From Chaenocephalus aceratus (Eukaryota > Chordata > Actinopteri > Perciformes > Channichthyidae), in NCBI GenBank assembly GCA_023974075.1, contig CM043801.1:24099236-24163235 (forward strand): a stretch of 64,000 nt of DNA. Direction: 5' to 3'. The notes under the pieces were generated by a model. It was not told the origin of the DNA, searched no databases, and worked only from the letters and a program-made list of their open reading frames with translations. Positions 32,470-46,743 of the stretch are shown in pieces. Each line of letters opens with the position of its first letter. Within the stretch, counting starts at the first letter, position 1. The position numbers and the translations under genes are program-made.

Positions 32470-32799
32470 CTATATTGTGCCCTGAAGCAATTTGTTTCGC
32501 AGTCCATGAGCCCGAGCAGAGCAGGTGCCTCCCCCAATGTCCATGATTACCTTCTGAATGACCTCAAAGGTATTTTTCAGTCCCTTAGGATAATCAATGT
32601 TGAGGCTGTAAAGTATGCCCATCAGCACAGCAAAGCCGGTTGGTACATCTCGCAGCTTGCGCAAAACAATGCGCCCCTCCAGGATCACAGCAACATCCGC
32701 AATATTCCTTGGTAGGGCTGCCGGCTCCCGCTCTTCAGTGACGATCAGTACGCCAACATCCACTCCGTTTACAGCTGCCGCCTCCTCTGAGTCAGTGGC
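32470..32799 (-). CDS. Last coding exon of a SAMD3-like, transposon-embedded gene
   Basis: Acceptor TAATTCAG before 32799; stop TAG at 32472-32470. It encodes DVGVLIVTEEREPAALPRN, an AVILEGRIVLRKLRDVPTG block and LYSLNIDYPKGLKNTFEVIQ, ending in a basic tail. This pattern (acidic stretch, VILEG, LP/VP, YPK..NTFE.IQ) matches the C-terminal region of multicopy teleost predicted proteins often labelled SAMD3-like. I recall the family but not a tested function. The frame is intact over 109 codons and joins in phase 0 to the exon at 35341-35186. Confidence 0.6.
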   Translation of the reverse strand, partial: ATDSEEAAAVNGVDVGVLIVTEEREPAALPRNIADVAVILEGRIVLRKLRDVPTGFAVLMGILYSLNIDYPKGLKNTFEVIQKVIMDIGGGTCSARAHGLRNKLLQGTI

Positions 32800-32864
32800 C
32801 TGAATTATATCAGAAAACATTGAATAACTAATCAATCCAAATCAGAAGCTATTGGTACCTGTTT

Positions 32865-33026
32865 ATGTGGATAATTTTGTAAATGATGCTGTATGATGTC
32901 CTTTTGTTGTTCTGTTGATGCTTTTATGTTTCATGTGGAACTACTTGAACAGGTCTCCCTTGGAAAAGAGATCAATGATCTCAATGGGATTTTATCTGTA
33001 TAAATAAAGGTTTGAAATGAAATGAA
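32865..33026 (+). mobile_element. LINE 3' tail fragment
   Basis: Contains the tail words common in fish non-LTR retrotransposons (CAGGTCTCCCTTGG, AAAGAGAT, TCTCAATGGGA) followed by TAAATAAAGG and short A/T-rich tail repeats. Only the 3' end is present. Confidence 0.65.
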
Positions 33027-33049
33027 AATCAATCAACAACTTTATTAAT

Positions 33050-33420
33050 CAGCAGTTTATGTCATGTACAGGAAGAAAAACACACAGATAGATACACCCG
33101 GGGGCAGAGATGTGGATCATTCCAATTTACACGATAAGTAGTTTCATAGCATCACAATAAATAAATAAATAGTCAAGTTAAAAAACCTACCAAGAATTTA
33201 TAAGTTTGAGTGCAGAGGGGATGAATGATTTTGAAAAGCGATTAGTCTTAAGAGCAGGTAGAGCATATCTACGCCCTGATGGCAACAGATGAAATTCATC
33301 TGCAAGAACATGGCCTGTCAAGGTGGGTGCTACATTAACACTAAGGAACTCATCTCTTATTAAGTTTGAAATGTACCTCGCATAAAGTTGATGAAGTTGG
33401 AGGGATCCTCCTTCATGAAA
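33050..33420 (-). mobile_element. Non-LTR retrotransposon fragment (C-terminal ORF end)
   Basis: The minus strand reads LPSGRRYALPALKTNRFSKS, then FIPSALKLINS. This KTNRF..SFIP pattern is found at the C-terminal end of many fish LINE polyproteins. There is no reverse transcriptase core in the window, so this is a 5'-truncated copy in the opposite orientation to the neighbouring tail. Confidence 0.65.
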
Positions 33421-33515
33421 TATGGCAGTCCAAGAAGTGCTGCAGACCTTCTGTTCTGGTTGGAGTTCCGCAAAAACATCAAAACAGGCATCAAGAAAAT
33501 AAACTAGACAGACCA

Positions 33516-33760
33516 GGGGCCTGTACTACAAAGCAGGATATGAGGTTAGCGGGGTCACTTCAGGTTTAACCCTGGGTTTTCTGTACTACGAAGGTGGTTC
33601 ACTTCTTACTGGGATAGATCAACGCGGTAACTTATGCTGAACGCCTAACCTGCTCCGGAGCAGGTTATGTTCGTGATATCAGATCAACTCGTACAAAAGC
33701 GCCGCCTACTGACCAATCACAGCATGGTGCTCGCGGATCGTAAGAACCAAGAAGTTAAAA
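33516..33760 (+). mobile_element. Harbinger-type MITE fragment
   Basis: Begins GGGCCTGTACTACAAAGCAG and contains a second CTGTACTACGAAG further in. This word family is widespread at the ends of fish PIF/Harbinger MITEs. The right border is not clear. Confidence 0.5.
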
Positions 33761-34167
33761 TCATAAACCGGCTAAAAGCAACAGTTTAAACGGACAAATG
33801 CAGAAAGGACAGCTGGCAAAATATCACCGACTGTGTGAATGCTAAATGAATAGGCTTATATATCACTGCCCACCTAGAGCACGATAGATCTGACTATATT
33901 ACATGTGATCTGTTACATTAATGTGTTGCTTGGATGTGTTTTTATTAGGGCTGTCAGTCGATTAAAATATTTAATCGCGATTAATCGCAAATGAATCACA
34001 CATTTTTGATCGGTTCTAAATGAACCTTAGAGGAATATTTTTCAAGGTTTTAATACTCTTATCAACATATGAGTGGACAAATATGCTTTATGCTAATGTT
34101 TATTATCATTTGAACAATGACAAATATTCTCATGAATATTAAACACAACAACCTGGAACCTCTCATA

Positions 34168-34170
<3 letters not shown>

Positions 34171-34259
<89 letters not shown>
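34171..34259. repeat. (GT)n microsatellite
   Basis: About 44 perfect GT units inside the hAT element. Confidence 0.97.
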
Positions 34260-34260
<1 letters not shown>

Positions 34261-34536
34261 TGGATCGTTGGAGCTATGTGCAACTCAAGGCATATGCTCG
34301 AACGGGAGCTGCCTGGACGCTGCAGTCATGTTGCTCACTATCCGAGCTGAGTGTGCTGACTTCTCCTCCAATGTCCCGCTGTCTGCTTCCTGCATCAAGT
34401 CAAGTGCTCGGCGCAGTTGTGGCGAAATGTCGCTCCTCTGTTTTCATTTAAACAGCTCCTTATATCCGTTAGCGCAGCTAGCTAGCACCAGATGCTAACA
34501 ACAATGCACGTAAGGTCTCTCTCTCGCTCGCTCGTG

Positions 34537-34719
<183 letters not shown>

Positions 34720-35185
34720 CCTCCCGATGGCCAGTCGGTGCCTGCCGGTGAGCTGGAAGTGTGGTCTGCCACAAGCGGGCGGCAGGAGCGGGGCTGTCAG
34801 CATCAGCTTGTAGACGGTATTATGCGCTCTGAAGCTACAGGGCGGCCAAGGAAAAAATACACATGCGTTAATCGCGTTAAAATAATTAGTGGCGTTAATT
34901 TTTTTTTGCGTTGCGTTAACTTGACAGCCCTAGTTTTTATGGCATTGTAAAGTCCAAAAGTCAACATTTATTGTAAAAAAGATAGATGTAATAATTTTTA
35001 TCATAGACAACATGTTTTTATCAAACGAAATATTCTGCTTCAATCCATATTTATTAGCTTAGTCTTTCAAAAACTAAAATGTTCACCGAGATAAAAAATA
35101 AAAGAGTTTGGTCTCCGGCATGTAAAGACATCACTGTATTAACGGGGCGGTCTAGCAGCAATCTAACAGCAACTTCTTAACTTAC

Positions 35186-35341
35186 TTCAGAATCCAGAGA
35201 CTCCAGCAGACTGTGAATCGTTCTGTCGCGTCTCTCTCGTGCTTTGTACAACTCGAGCAGTCTTGGCAAATGCCGGTCGAGTCCAGAAAGGAAGGACTTG
35301 GGGAGGTCAGCAGCCACAAAACGCGTGAACTCAGCAGCAAT
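35186..35341 (-). CDS. Internal exon of the SAMD3-like gene
   Basis: 52 codons in phase 0, with acceptor TTACAAG before 35341 and donor TCTGAA|GTAAGT after 35186. It encodes IAAEFTRFVAADLPKSF and LDRHLPRLLELYKARERR, the helical segment that follows WPALF.ERQ in relatives. No stop or frameshift. Confidence 0.6.
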
Positions 35342-35666
35342 CTTGTAAGGACCAAAACAGAACCCCAATATTAAAACATTCAGAAGAATAGATTGCTCTC
35401 CTGTTCGTCCCTGACCCAAGATTGGACAGGGAGCGGCCCCTGCAGACACCCACTGCTCCTGGCTGCCCTGGACGAAGGACAGCACAGATGGGTGAAAAGC
35501 AGAGAACACATTTCATTGTGCATGTGTATTTGTGTTTTGTGTTGATGTGTTGCCTCCCACTGCACGCATGTGTTGATGTGTCAAAGCTGTATGACAAATA
35601 AACAATTCTTTAAAATTATTATTCAACTATAAAGAGGGGGTGTACATGTGAAAGCTTTATACTCAC

Positions 35667-35770
35667 TTGTCTTTCTGAAAACAATGCTGGCCATCTGCTT
35701 TCAACCTCCGCCACACGCAGCTCTACATGATCACCGCCGCAGCTCCTCCTGTTGTGAGGGACTGTTGAGC
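35667..35770 (-). CDS. Upstream exon of the SAMD3-like gene (5' border uncertain)
   Basis: Donor AGACAA|GTGAGT at 35667/35666. It encodes HVELRVAEVESRWPALFSER and one further residue before the donor, continuing in phase 0 into the next exon. The WPALF.ERQ motif is the family signature that I recall. The upstream border is unclear because a (CA)95 microsatellite begins at 35777, possibly destroying or abutting the acceptor. Confidence 0.5.
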
Positions 35771-35775
35771 GGAGC

Positions 35776-35968
<193 letters not shown>

Positions 35969-36620
35969 CCAAGTTAGACCTAACACACTTAACTATTTTA
36001 TCTACCTCTGGAACAAGCTAAACTAGTTATAAATATGTTTATTCTTCACTGTCGGGTCACTCATTACCGGATTAGCGAGCTGCATGAGTCTGAAACTGAC
36101 TGGCTGTCAGGAGAGAGAGGAAAATAGAGCCTCCGTTTCTCCCGTGTTATTATCCAAAGTGAATCTAAACTTTTGAATGATGTACTTCATCTACTATAAG
36201 TAGTTAGTTTGAATGTAATAATTTGTTGTTTTGTTTGATCGGAGCATCCCTAGTAAACGTCATAGCACCCCCGCAACCCCCCAGTTAACCGTTGGTCATT
36301 TTGAAAGTAGCTGGCAAGGTGAAAAAGTTTGAGAACCACTGCCCTATACAAATTCCTAGTATGTGTGAAGCATGTACATGGACAATACAGATGTTGAATC
36401 TTGAATATATCCCAGGAAACTAAACCATTCTGAAACCCCCATGCACATTTTGGCTCTTGCAACGACTGAATTCACTTGCTAGCTAACGTTAGCTAGCTAC
36501 ACTAACTAAGAGGGGAAACACGGCCACCGTGGCTAGTTAGGTTTAGCCTCTAATAAACGTTATACATACATATAGGTATATTTGAACATTAAACTCGGAA
36601 AAAAGCAATTATTAACTCAC

Positions 36621-36690
36621 CTTTTGTAATTCTTCACAATTTCAACCGCACCGCGCAGGCTTAGTTTTCATTTCGTTCCATGAGGTGAGG
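36621..36690 (-). other. Possible first exon of the SAMD3-like gene
   Basis: A strong donor (ACAAAAG|GTGAGT) lies at 36621/36620 on the same strand as the three exons, near the right end of the insertion. The phase to the next exon and the transcript start cannot be determined. Confidence 0.25.
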
Positions 36691-37181
36691 GAGGATGCTG
36701 GATGCACGGGTTGACACACGCAATTTTGCAGGGGCAGTGTTCTGCGCATGTGCAAAAGCTGAGTAAACTCATCATTCTGAATTGAGTGTACTATTTTAAT
36801 TTCACAGACAAGTTGAATGGATTAAAACTTGACGTTTCTAGTTGTCTCAACTTTTTGGCCAAATGTAGGTGACCTGACTCACATAAATGAGTTAAAGGAA
36901 CTAAAATCCAAAATATTTTTTTCCTACCATGGGTGATGACACCTTTTCCCACGGCTAACACTCCCTCACAGATGCGCTACAACAACGCCCATGGAAGAAC
37001 AAGGTGTGCCATTGAGTGCCTGAATGGAGTACTGAAGAGGCGTTTTGAATGCCTCAACTATCTGAGAGTGGAACCCCAAGGAGCATGCCAAATAACACTG
37101 GCTTGTATTGTGCTACACAATATCGCTGTCCATCGCAGAGTCCCCCTCTCTGACATCGATGATCCCATAGAGCCAAAAAAA

Positions 37182-37876
37182 AGAGTAATATATTACATAT
37201 TACATATTACTTTAAAAAAAAGTAATATATTACACTACTTCGTTACTCTCTACATAAAGTAACTCGTTACTTTACTCGTTACTTTACTCGCAGGGCCGGC
37301 CCGCCCCTCCCTGCAGGCAGATCACGCAGACTGCTAAAGTTTCAAATGTTCTCTTTAGTTCAGTTTCCATAAGACTGATCCAGATCCTGAATGTTTTCCT
37401 ATCTGACCATGGCTGTCCTCTGTCTCCTGCTATCTGTATATTTTGCGCAGTCTATCTCTGCTCACGCTGTTGCGTCGGCGTGTTCTCCTGCGTGTTGGCC
37501 ATGTGTTGCACTGGAACCAGACACCGCAAAGACTTCAGCCGAGCACGTACGAACTGCGCATGCGTGAGTGGCAATAACTCTCCTTACCAGCAGGCGGCGG
37601 TAGTGTGTATTCGTCATTCAAAACAGGCAACAACCGGAAAACAGAGAAGAAGAGCAGACTACGTGATATAAACAAACAACAAATAGCTGTGCGTTAGCTT
37701 CACCTTAGCATGTGTTCTTTGCAGGTGTTTGTTGAGGTTTTATTATGACTGATTTTAGTAAGTAACGAAGTAACGCGTGTCGGGGCAATGTTAGTAACTG
37801 TAGTGTGATTACTGAATTATAAAAGTAGCGTGTTACACTACTCAGTTACCGACAAAAGTAATATTATTACAACTCT
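37182..37876. mobile_element. Second insertion in the Harbinger transposase (MITE, hAT-like)
   Basis: The ends are AGAGTAATATATTAC and, inverted, GTAATATTATTACAACTCT. The subterminal regions are full of GTTACTTTAC/AAGTAACG words on both sides, typical of a fish MITE group that I associate with hAT. It interrupts the transposase between DDPIEP and DDLGPPMDF. The interior (37270-37740) is GC-richer, with no gene. The exact target duplication was not resolved. Confidence 0.65.
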
Positions 37877-38759
37877 GCTGATGATCTTGGCCCACCTATG
37901 GATTTCCCTCTAAATGAGAGACTGAGTGGTGGTGCAAGGCGAGATGCTATTGTCCGCAATTACTTTTGAAAGGTGATGACAGATGATGGACTTTTTTTTG
38001 TTGAAGATATTTTTTCTTTAATCTAAATTACATTTGTGATTGACAATCTTTGTTGTGATACTTTTATGAGCATAAACATTTATGTCATCAACATTTGGTT
38101 GAAAAAAATGAAAAATAAAATTGATTTGCCATGAAGGCTAAAAATGGTGTATTACTTCAGTTAACAAACTTTGCCATATTATTTATATTGAAATTTATTT
38201 TTAAATAAATGGTACAGTACATTTTGCTCTGGTAATCCACTGGAAATCCACCCCTCTGGTGGGATCAGGATAATCCAGTTTTTTGGGATCAAATTGATCC
38301 CAATCCTGTGTTGTCGGTTTGAACTACCCGTTTTGAAGATTTGATCCATATTAAAGCTTGGATTGGATTTCCTGATCTGATCGGATATCAAAGTGATCCT
38401 AATCCTGTTTTTCGGTTTTGAACTCCCCAAAATCCAAATCTGATCAGATCAGATAGGGATTAAAAGTGTTGAACTCCTTGAAATCCCATTTTTTGTGATC
38501 CAGGATCAGACAAATCGGCCAGATTTTGTCCCTGGAGTTCAAAGCAATTGAGGATAGGATCAGCCTGATCCAGATTACGATTTTTCAAGATGACTAGATC
38601 CTGAATATCAGTGCTTTAATCCTACCGATCGCCATCTAGTGGACATGACAAATAATACAAGAAAGACAAGAGACCACATTGCAGACATCTATTGTCCGCA
38701 ATTACTTTTGAAAGGTGATGACAGATGATGGATTTTTTTTTTTTGAAGATATTTTTTCT

Positions 38760-39400
38760 GCCCGAAGGTCCCCGCCGACGGGGACCCTGATTTTTTTTAT
38801 ACACACTCATACAAATATTTTTAATATTTTTTTAAGAATCTTTTTTTTTATTTAAATATTTTTAATTTTTTTTTTTTTAATGGAATGAATACCTATAGTG
38901 ATTATTCAATGTAATACAATGATTTTTATAGTCTGGTATCTGAAAAAGGTCAAATGGCACTGATGGAACCAAATGTGCCCAAATGTGCCCAAAGCTTATT
39001 CCGCCTGGACTTTATTTTCATAAACCTCTCTAAAAAGGTCAAATGTCACTTGTTTTGCCTCAATCTTGACACAGGGTACTTATTATATGTTATAATTTGG
39101 ATTCCTAAAGCTTTTAGGCTACTAACCCATCATTCAAGGTTGGTCTTCACTATAAGTAATGGGTTTTCTTTAGGCGGAGACAGGAATTTACATTTTTTTG
39201 CTATGTTCCATCTGAATTTACTCTGACACAGAAACATCTATATTGATTCTGACACTTCTACATCCAACTCACAGATGTAACCTTGCTTTGATAACAACAA
39301 ATATTCATATAAACCTTTTAGAAGTGAAGTTACAGTCATTTGTTCTGGGAATGTCATTTTCGAGCCTGAAACCTGAAAAACAGGCTCGGGGCTTAACAGG
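38760..39400 (+). mobile_element. TTAA-type DNA transposon, copy 2, inside the second Harbinger unit
   Basis: The uninterrupted sequence at 38009-38025 shows the pre-insertion site (TTTTTTCTTTAATCTAAA). Here the element ends GGGGCTTAACAGG immediately before TTAA (39401-39404). The left end begins with a GGTCCCCGCC...GGGGACC hairpin and lacks the CCTGTTAAGC terminus and the second TTAA, so it is 5'-truncated. It is collinear with the element at 7843-8715 in the opposite orientation. Confidence 0.82.
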
Positions 39401-39816
39401 TTAATCTAAATTACATTTGTGATTGACAATCTTTGTTGTGATACTTTCATGAGCATAAACATTTATGTTATCAACATTTGGTTGAAAAAAATGAAAAATA
39501 AAATTGATTTGCCATGAAGGCTAAAAATGGTGTATTATTTCAGTTAACAAACTTTGCCATCTTATTTATATTGAAACTTATTTTTAAATAAATGGTACAG
39601 TACATTTTGCTCTGGTAATCCACTGGAAATCCACCCCTCTGGTGGGATCAGGATAATCCAGTTTTTTGGGATCAAATTGATCCCAATCCTGTGTTGTCGG
39701 TTTGAACTACCCGTTTTGAAGATTTGATCCAGATTAAAGCTTGGATTGGATTTCCTGATCTGATCGGATATCAAAGTGATCCTAATCCTGTTTTTCGGTT
39801 TTGAACTCCCCAAAAT

Positions 39817-39866
39817 CCAAATCTGATCTGATCAGATAGGGATTAAAAGTTTTGAACTCCTGGGCC
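39817..39866 (-). repeat. Harbinger right terminal inverted repeat
   Basis: Reverse complement of the left repeat at about 43 of 50 positions, ending in TGGGCC. Confidence 0.8.
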
Positions 39867-39869
39867 CAG
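39867..39869. other. Harbinger target-site duplication, right (CAG)
   Basis: Matches 28693-28695. A 3-bp duplication alone is weak, but it abuts 50-bp inverted repeats on both sides. Confidence 0.75.
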
Positions 39870-40082
39870 ATGAGCAAAGGCTAATAAATCAAAACAGAGT
39901 GAGCCCATTCACCATCCTCTGTCCCAAGAGGAAATAGTTAATGCATGAAGCATCAGATTTATGTATTTATTAATTTGGGCTATAAAGATGATTAAAGGGA
40001 GCTGAGAGGTTGTTGGCCTTGAGCCACTGAAGCCTTGAGCGATATAAGTAGCCTGCCTGCAGGTAAAGGACAGTGCTGCGTA

Positions 40083-41300
40083 GAAACCATAGACTGTATA
40101 TATAAATGGACGTAGTGTCCGTGACGTCACCCATAGGATTCTGCAGAGTTGCCGTGAAGCCGGTGGAGTCGGCCACTAACGGCTCGACTGTGACGTCAGA
40201 GTCTAATCCCGCCTGCTCCAAATAAGGGCAAAGAGGCGGAGCCGAGGCGGGACCTGCTGCCTCCGAACTGGAAGTAAACAGAGCTAGCTCAGGCTAAGAA
40301 GCTAAACTAACATGAAATACATGCATACCAAGTTACTGCTAACAGTGTAGTTCCCCTATATAAACGTTACATTCATAATCAAATGAGACAATCTGCAAGA
40401 GAATTAGCTTTTTGTTATTCTTAATGCTTGTCATTCACACGTTGAGAAAAGACAGACTCCACCGTCCGGACCTAACGGAGCCGCAGTGGGCTAGCTCCGG
40501 GCCACCACTGGGATAATTGGGTCCCCTATTAACATTTGCTCCCGTTTAGCATTATGGGCGTCATAGCCATAGACTATAAAAGTCTTACCCAAGGCTGAAT
40601 CATAAACTAAAATGTATATGTATGCATAAAGGGTTATGTCCTTAGCTGGCTAATAAGTAACAAGCTAAGCTACCAAGCACACAAACACCTGCGAACGGGG
40701 TTAACATGTATAATATTATCATTTTAGACTTCTTGGAAGTTCTGTTAGTACATTCAAGCGCAGCACGACATTTTAATTGTCTGGTATTTGTAACAATATT
40801 CCCTAAAAGGCACCACGAACACGGCTAAAGCTAAAGGGTCAAGTACAGTACTATGACTAACTAATGTTGTAGCCTCTATGGTTGTAGCCTAGCAGAGTGG
40901 ACAAGTTGCTGTTAGCTGACAGTGAGGCATGTAGGTGTCCATCAAAGTGACCACGCCCTAATATATGCAAAAACTGTAAGACCTAATATAAATAAAAGGG
41001 TCATGTTAGAAAACAATTCACTCACAGATTCATAATCATGAAGGTGGAATCTAAATATATCGATAAAATATTTATTGCATCCATGGGTAGAAACATGTTT
41101 TTTTCTGCTGTAAAGTTGGGCATTTTAACATGGGGGTCTATGGAAATTGCTCCTTTCTGCAGCCAGTCCCTAGCGACCCATGTATGAACTGCAGTGTGTG
41201 GCACTTCCGTATTGGCTTCCCGGCTGTTCGCCAGAGTTTGCTGCTTGGTAGAAACACAGCAGTGATGTCCATTTTGAACCCCAGTAGGCCGTGAAGAACA
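40083..41300. repeat. Dispersed repeat cluster (CATAGACTGTATATA family)
   Basis: Starts with CCATAGACTGTATATATAAA followed by GGACG..GTGACGTCACCC, a word set I recall from many teleost MITEs. A related CCATAGACTATAAAAG occurs at 40568-40583 and a third trace at about 15569-15588. The right-hand part (41120-41290) carries CAGCCAGTCCCTAGCGACCC and TGTGTGGCACTTCCG, also repeat-like. No coding potential. Borders are approximate. Confidence 0.5.
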
Positions 41301-41480
41301 GAATTTGTTAACAGAAACATTCTCACACCACTATTATTCAAGAGTTAAATCTGTGAAAAACAGCCAGGATCCATTTCAAGTAAAAAAAGGGTCAACATTT
41401 CTAAGATGTCCAAGGTTGAGTTAAAAACTATTTCACTATGAATTTGGGCTTCAATTGAAGTACTGGGGTAATGTTAGGGA
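41301..41480. other. Non-coding, no feature seen
   Basis: No feature recognised between the repeat cluster and the SINE. Confidence 0.4.
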
Positions 41481-41640
41481 GGTGTGTGGTGCAGTGGGCA
41501 CAGGTTCAACCCCACTGCAGTCAGCATGTTGTTGTGTCCCTGGGCAAGACACTTTACCCCAAATTGCTCCTGTGGGGATTGTCCACAGTATTGAGTATGT
41601 TAGTCGCTTTGTTTAAAAGTGTCTAACAACAAGTAACATG
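41481..41640 (+). mobile_element. tRNA-derived SINE
   Basis: A tRNA-like head has an A-box-like GGTGCAGTGGGCA and a clear B box (GGTTCAACCCC) about 30 bp later. The body word GTGTCCCTGGGCAAGACACT is characteristic of a common fish SINE group. The tail is diverged. Confidence 0.72.
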
Positions 41641-43257
41641 TAATGTTATAGTGCAACACGTATCATTTCTGTGTAGTTCTGAATAAAAAACGTTGACAAT
41701 TTCAAATGAAATGTGGCTAAGACTTTAAGAATACAACTGACTTATGTGTTCCCATGGTTGCAGTGAGACCTGTACATCCAAGGCTCTTGGGTGCCCTCCC
41801 CTGGAGAAATACAAATAGGAACATTATTGCAGAGCAGGTGGTTCACACTGTGGCCAGTAGGTGATGCTGTTGTCACATAAAAAGACTGCACTTACATAGG
41901 GAGAAAGGTGAAATAGGGGAAGTGAGACAATGTAGGAGTAAAAACAATTTTGATTCAGTATCTGAAATGTACTGGCGTTGTGGCCTTGAAAACCCAATAT
42001 AGTTGCAGCATGTAGACAACACCAGTTGATGCAGTAGGTCAGTGAAGCTGATCATTTCCTCTACATTACAGAAAAATAAATTGAATTGCACCTGTTCTTT
42101 CAGAAAAGGAAATAAACCTCAGACAAAACAGATTGCTCCTATTTCGGATCACAAAGTGGTATCATTTCCTGTGCTATCTGCTGATGGAATGAGATTACAT
42201 GAAGCTATTCTCAGAGATTTAACTCACAAGGATCACACATCCTGGACATTTATCTGGCCATAGGGAGACATCATCTAAGGTAGATGAGCCAATCCATCAT
42301 TGATCTGAACATTTCCGCTCCCCAGTGCCCAGCTCCTACGATCAGCAACAAGTAGCTCAGGTGAAAAGCCTTTTGGGGATGGTCACTAGATTTATTTTTG
42401 CTTGTAAGGAAGATGTAGATCTTTTACGTATTCTAGCAATTCAAGTGTGTGAGCTTAAAACAAGAACCTAGCTAAACGCAAAATCATAAAGACATCAGAC
42501 AAACATCTCAATAACAAGTTAAAACTTGTGTTTGAAATAAAGTGAAATATGAAATGTGCTAAAGGAAGATAATCTAGGTCTATAAAATAACAACAGCTAA
42601 CAATCACATTTCTTATGATATTGAAAAAATAAAATCATCATGTAGCAATAATCATAATAAACATCAAAAAGTGTTTCTATGTCCATGCACTACTTTTTTC
42701 CCTGACTAATGCACTGAAAATAGAGAGCACTGTAATAAAACCCCTGATAATAAAGTTTGTCAGAACTGCTTACGTTGCTTGGGACCTGTAATGTGCTTAA
42801 TGATTAGAAGAAAATGCTCTCCTGTTATTAAATATAAAGTACATGGACCAAATATGACACTAATCCAAAAATAACAAGCCTGCATTTTCTTCTTCACTTC
42901 TCCAATTCAGCGTGATGACCCCACATAATTGGTTGACCTCACACATATTTCTCTTCCACAATGTATTGCGGACCGTCTTTCTTCAGCGTTCAATGTGCGC
43001 CACATGCCAACACCGCTACAACAAATCATTAAAGGAGGGCTTCAGGAGGAGTATTGAACAGTTTGTAGATGTTTGTGGGATTGAGCCATAACATCATATT
43101 CGTTTTATGACAATGAGAGTAATTTAGACTTGCTGTAAGGCCTCATGGACAGAAATTATTTTCTGCTTTGTAGGGGGACAAGCTCAAGATGGATCCTCCA
43201 ATGTTTGATTGTCATTGTGCTCTACAGATTGGTCTCCATTTCCAGTGCACGTGATAG
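41641..43257. other. Downstream flank and possible 3' UTR of aqp4
   Basis: No coding exon. aqp4 stops at 43258 on minus, so its 3' UTR runs into this stretch. A minus-strand AATAAA is at about 42396-42391, some 860 bp past the stop, one candidate among AT-rich surroundings. Confidence 0.4.

Positions 43258-46743
<3,486 letters not shown>

Larger units (their letters stand above)
38478..39866 (+). mobile_element. Second, internally deleted Harbinger unit fused to the first
   Basis: 38478-38692 copies the left end of the parent (28743-28959) and 38689 onward copies the right end (37947 to the terminus), joined at the shared tetranucleotide CTAT. The unit lacks the first 47 bp of the left inverted repeat. 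The upstream unit lacks its last few bases (it ends GAACTCC at 38477), so the two are fused head to tail without target duplications. The unit carries only the last five codons and stop of the transposase, so it is a MITE-like deletion derivative. Near-identity of the right ends (38020-38477 against 39403-39860) shows that it is recent relative to the rest. Confidence 0.88.

Noticed and set aside
41481..41560. Possible tRNA gene
   Set aside because: A and B boxes are present, but there is no cloverleaf acceptor stem and the downstream body matches a SINE, so it is annotated as a tRNA-derived SINE.
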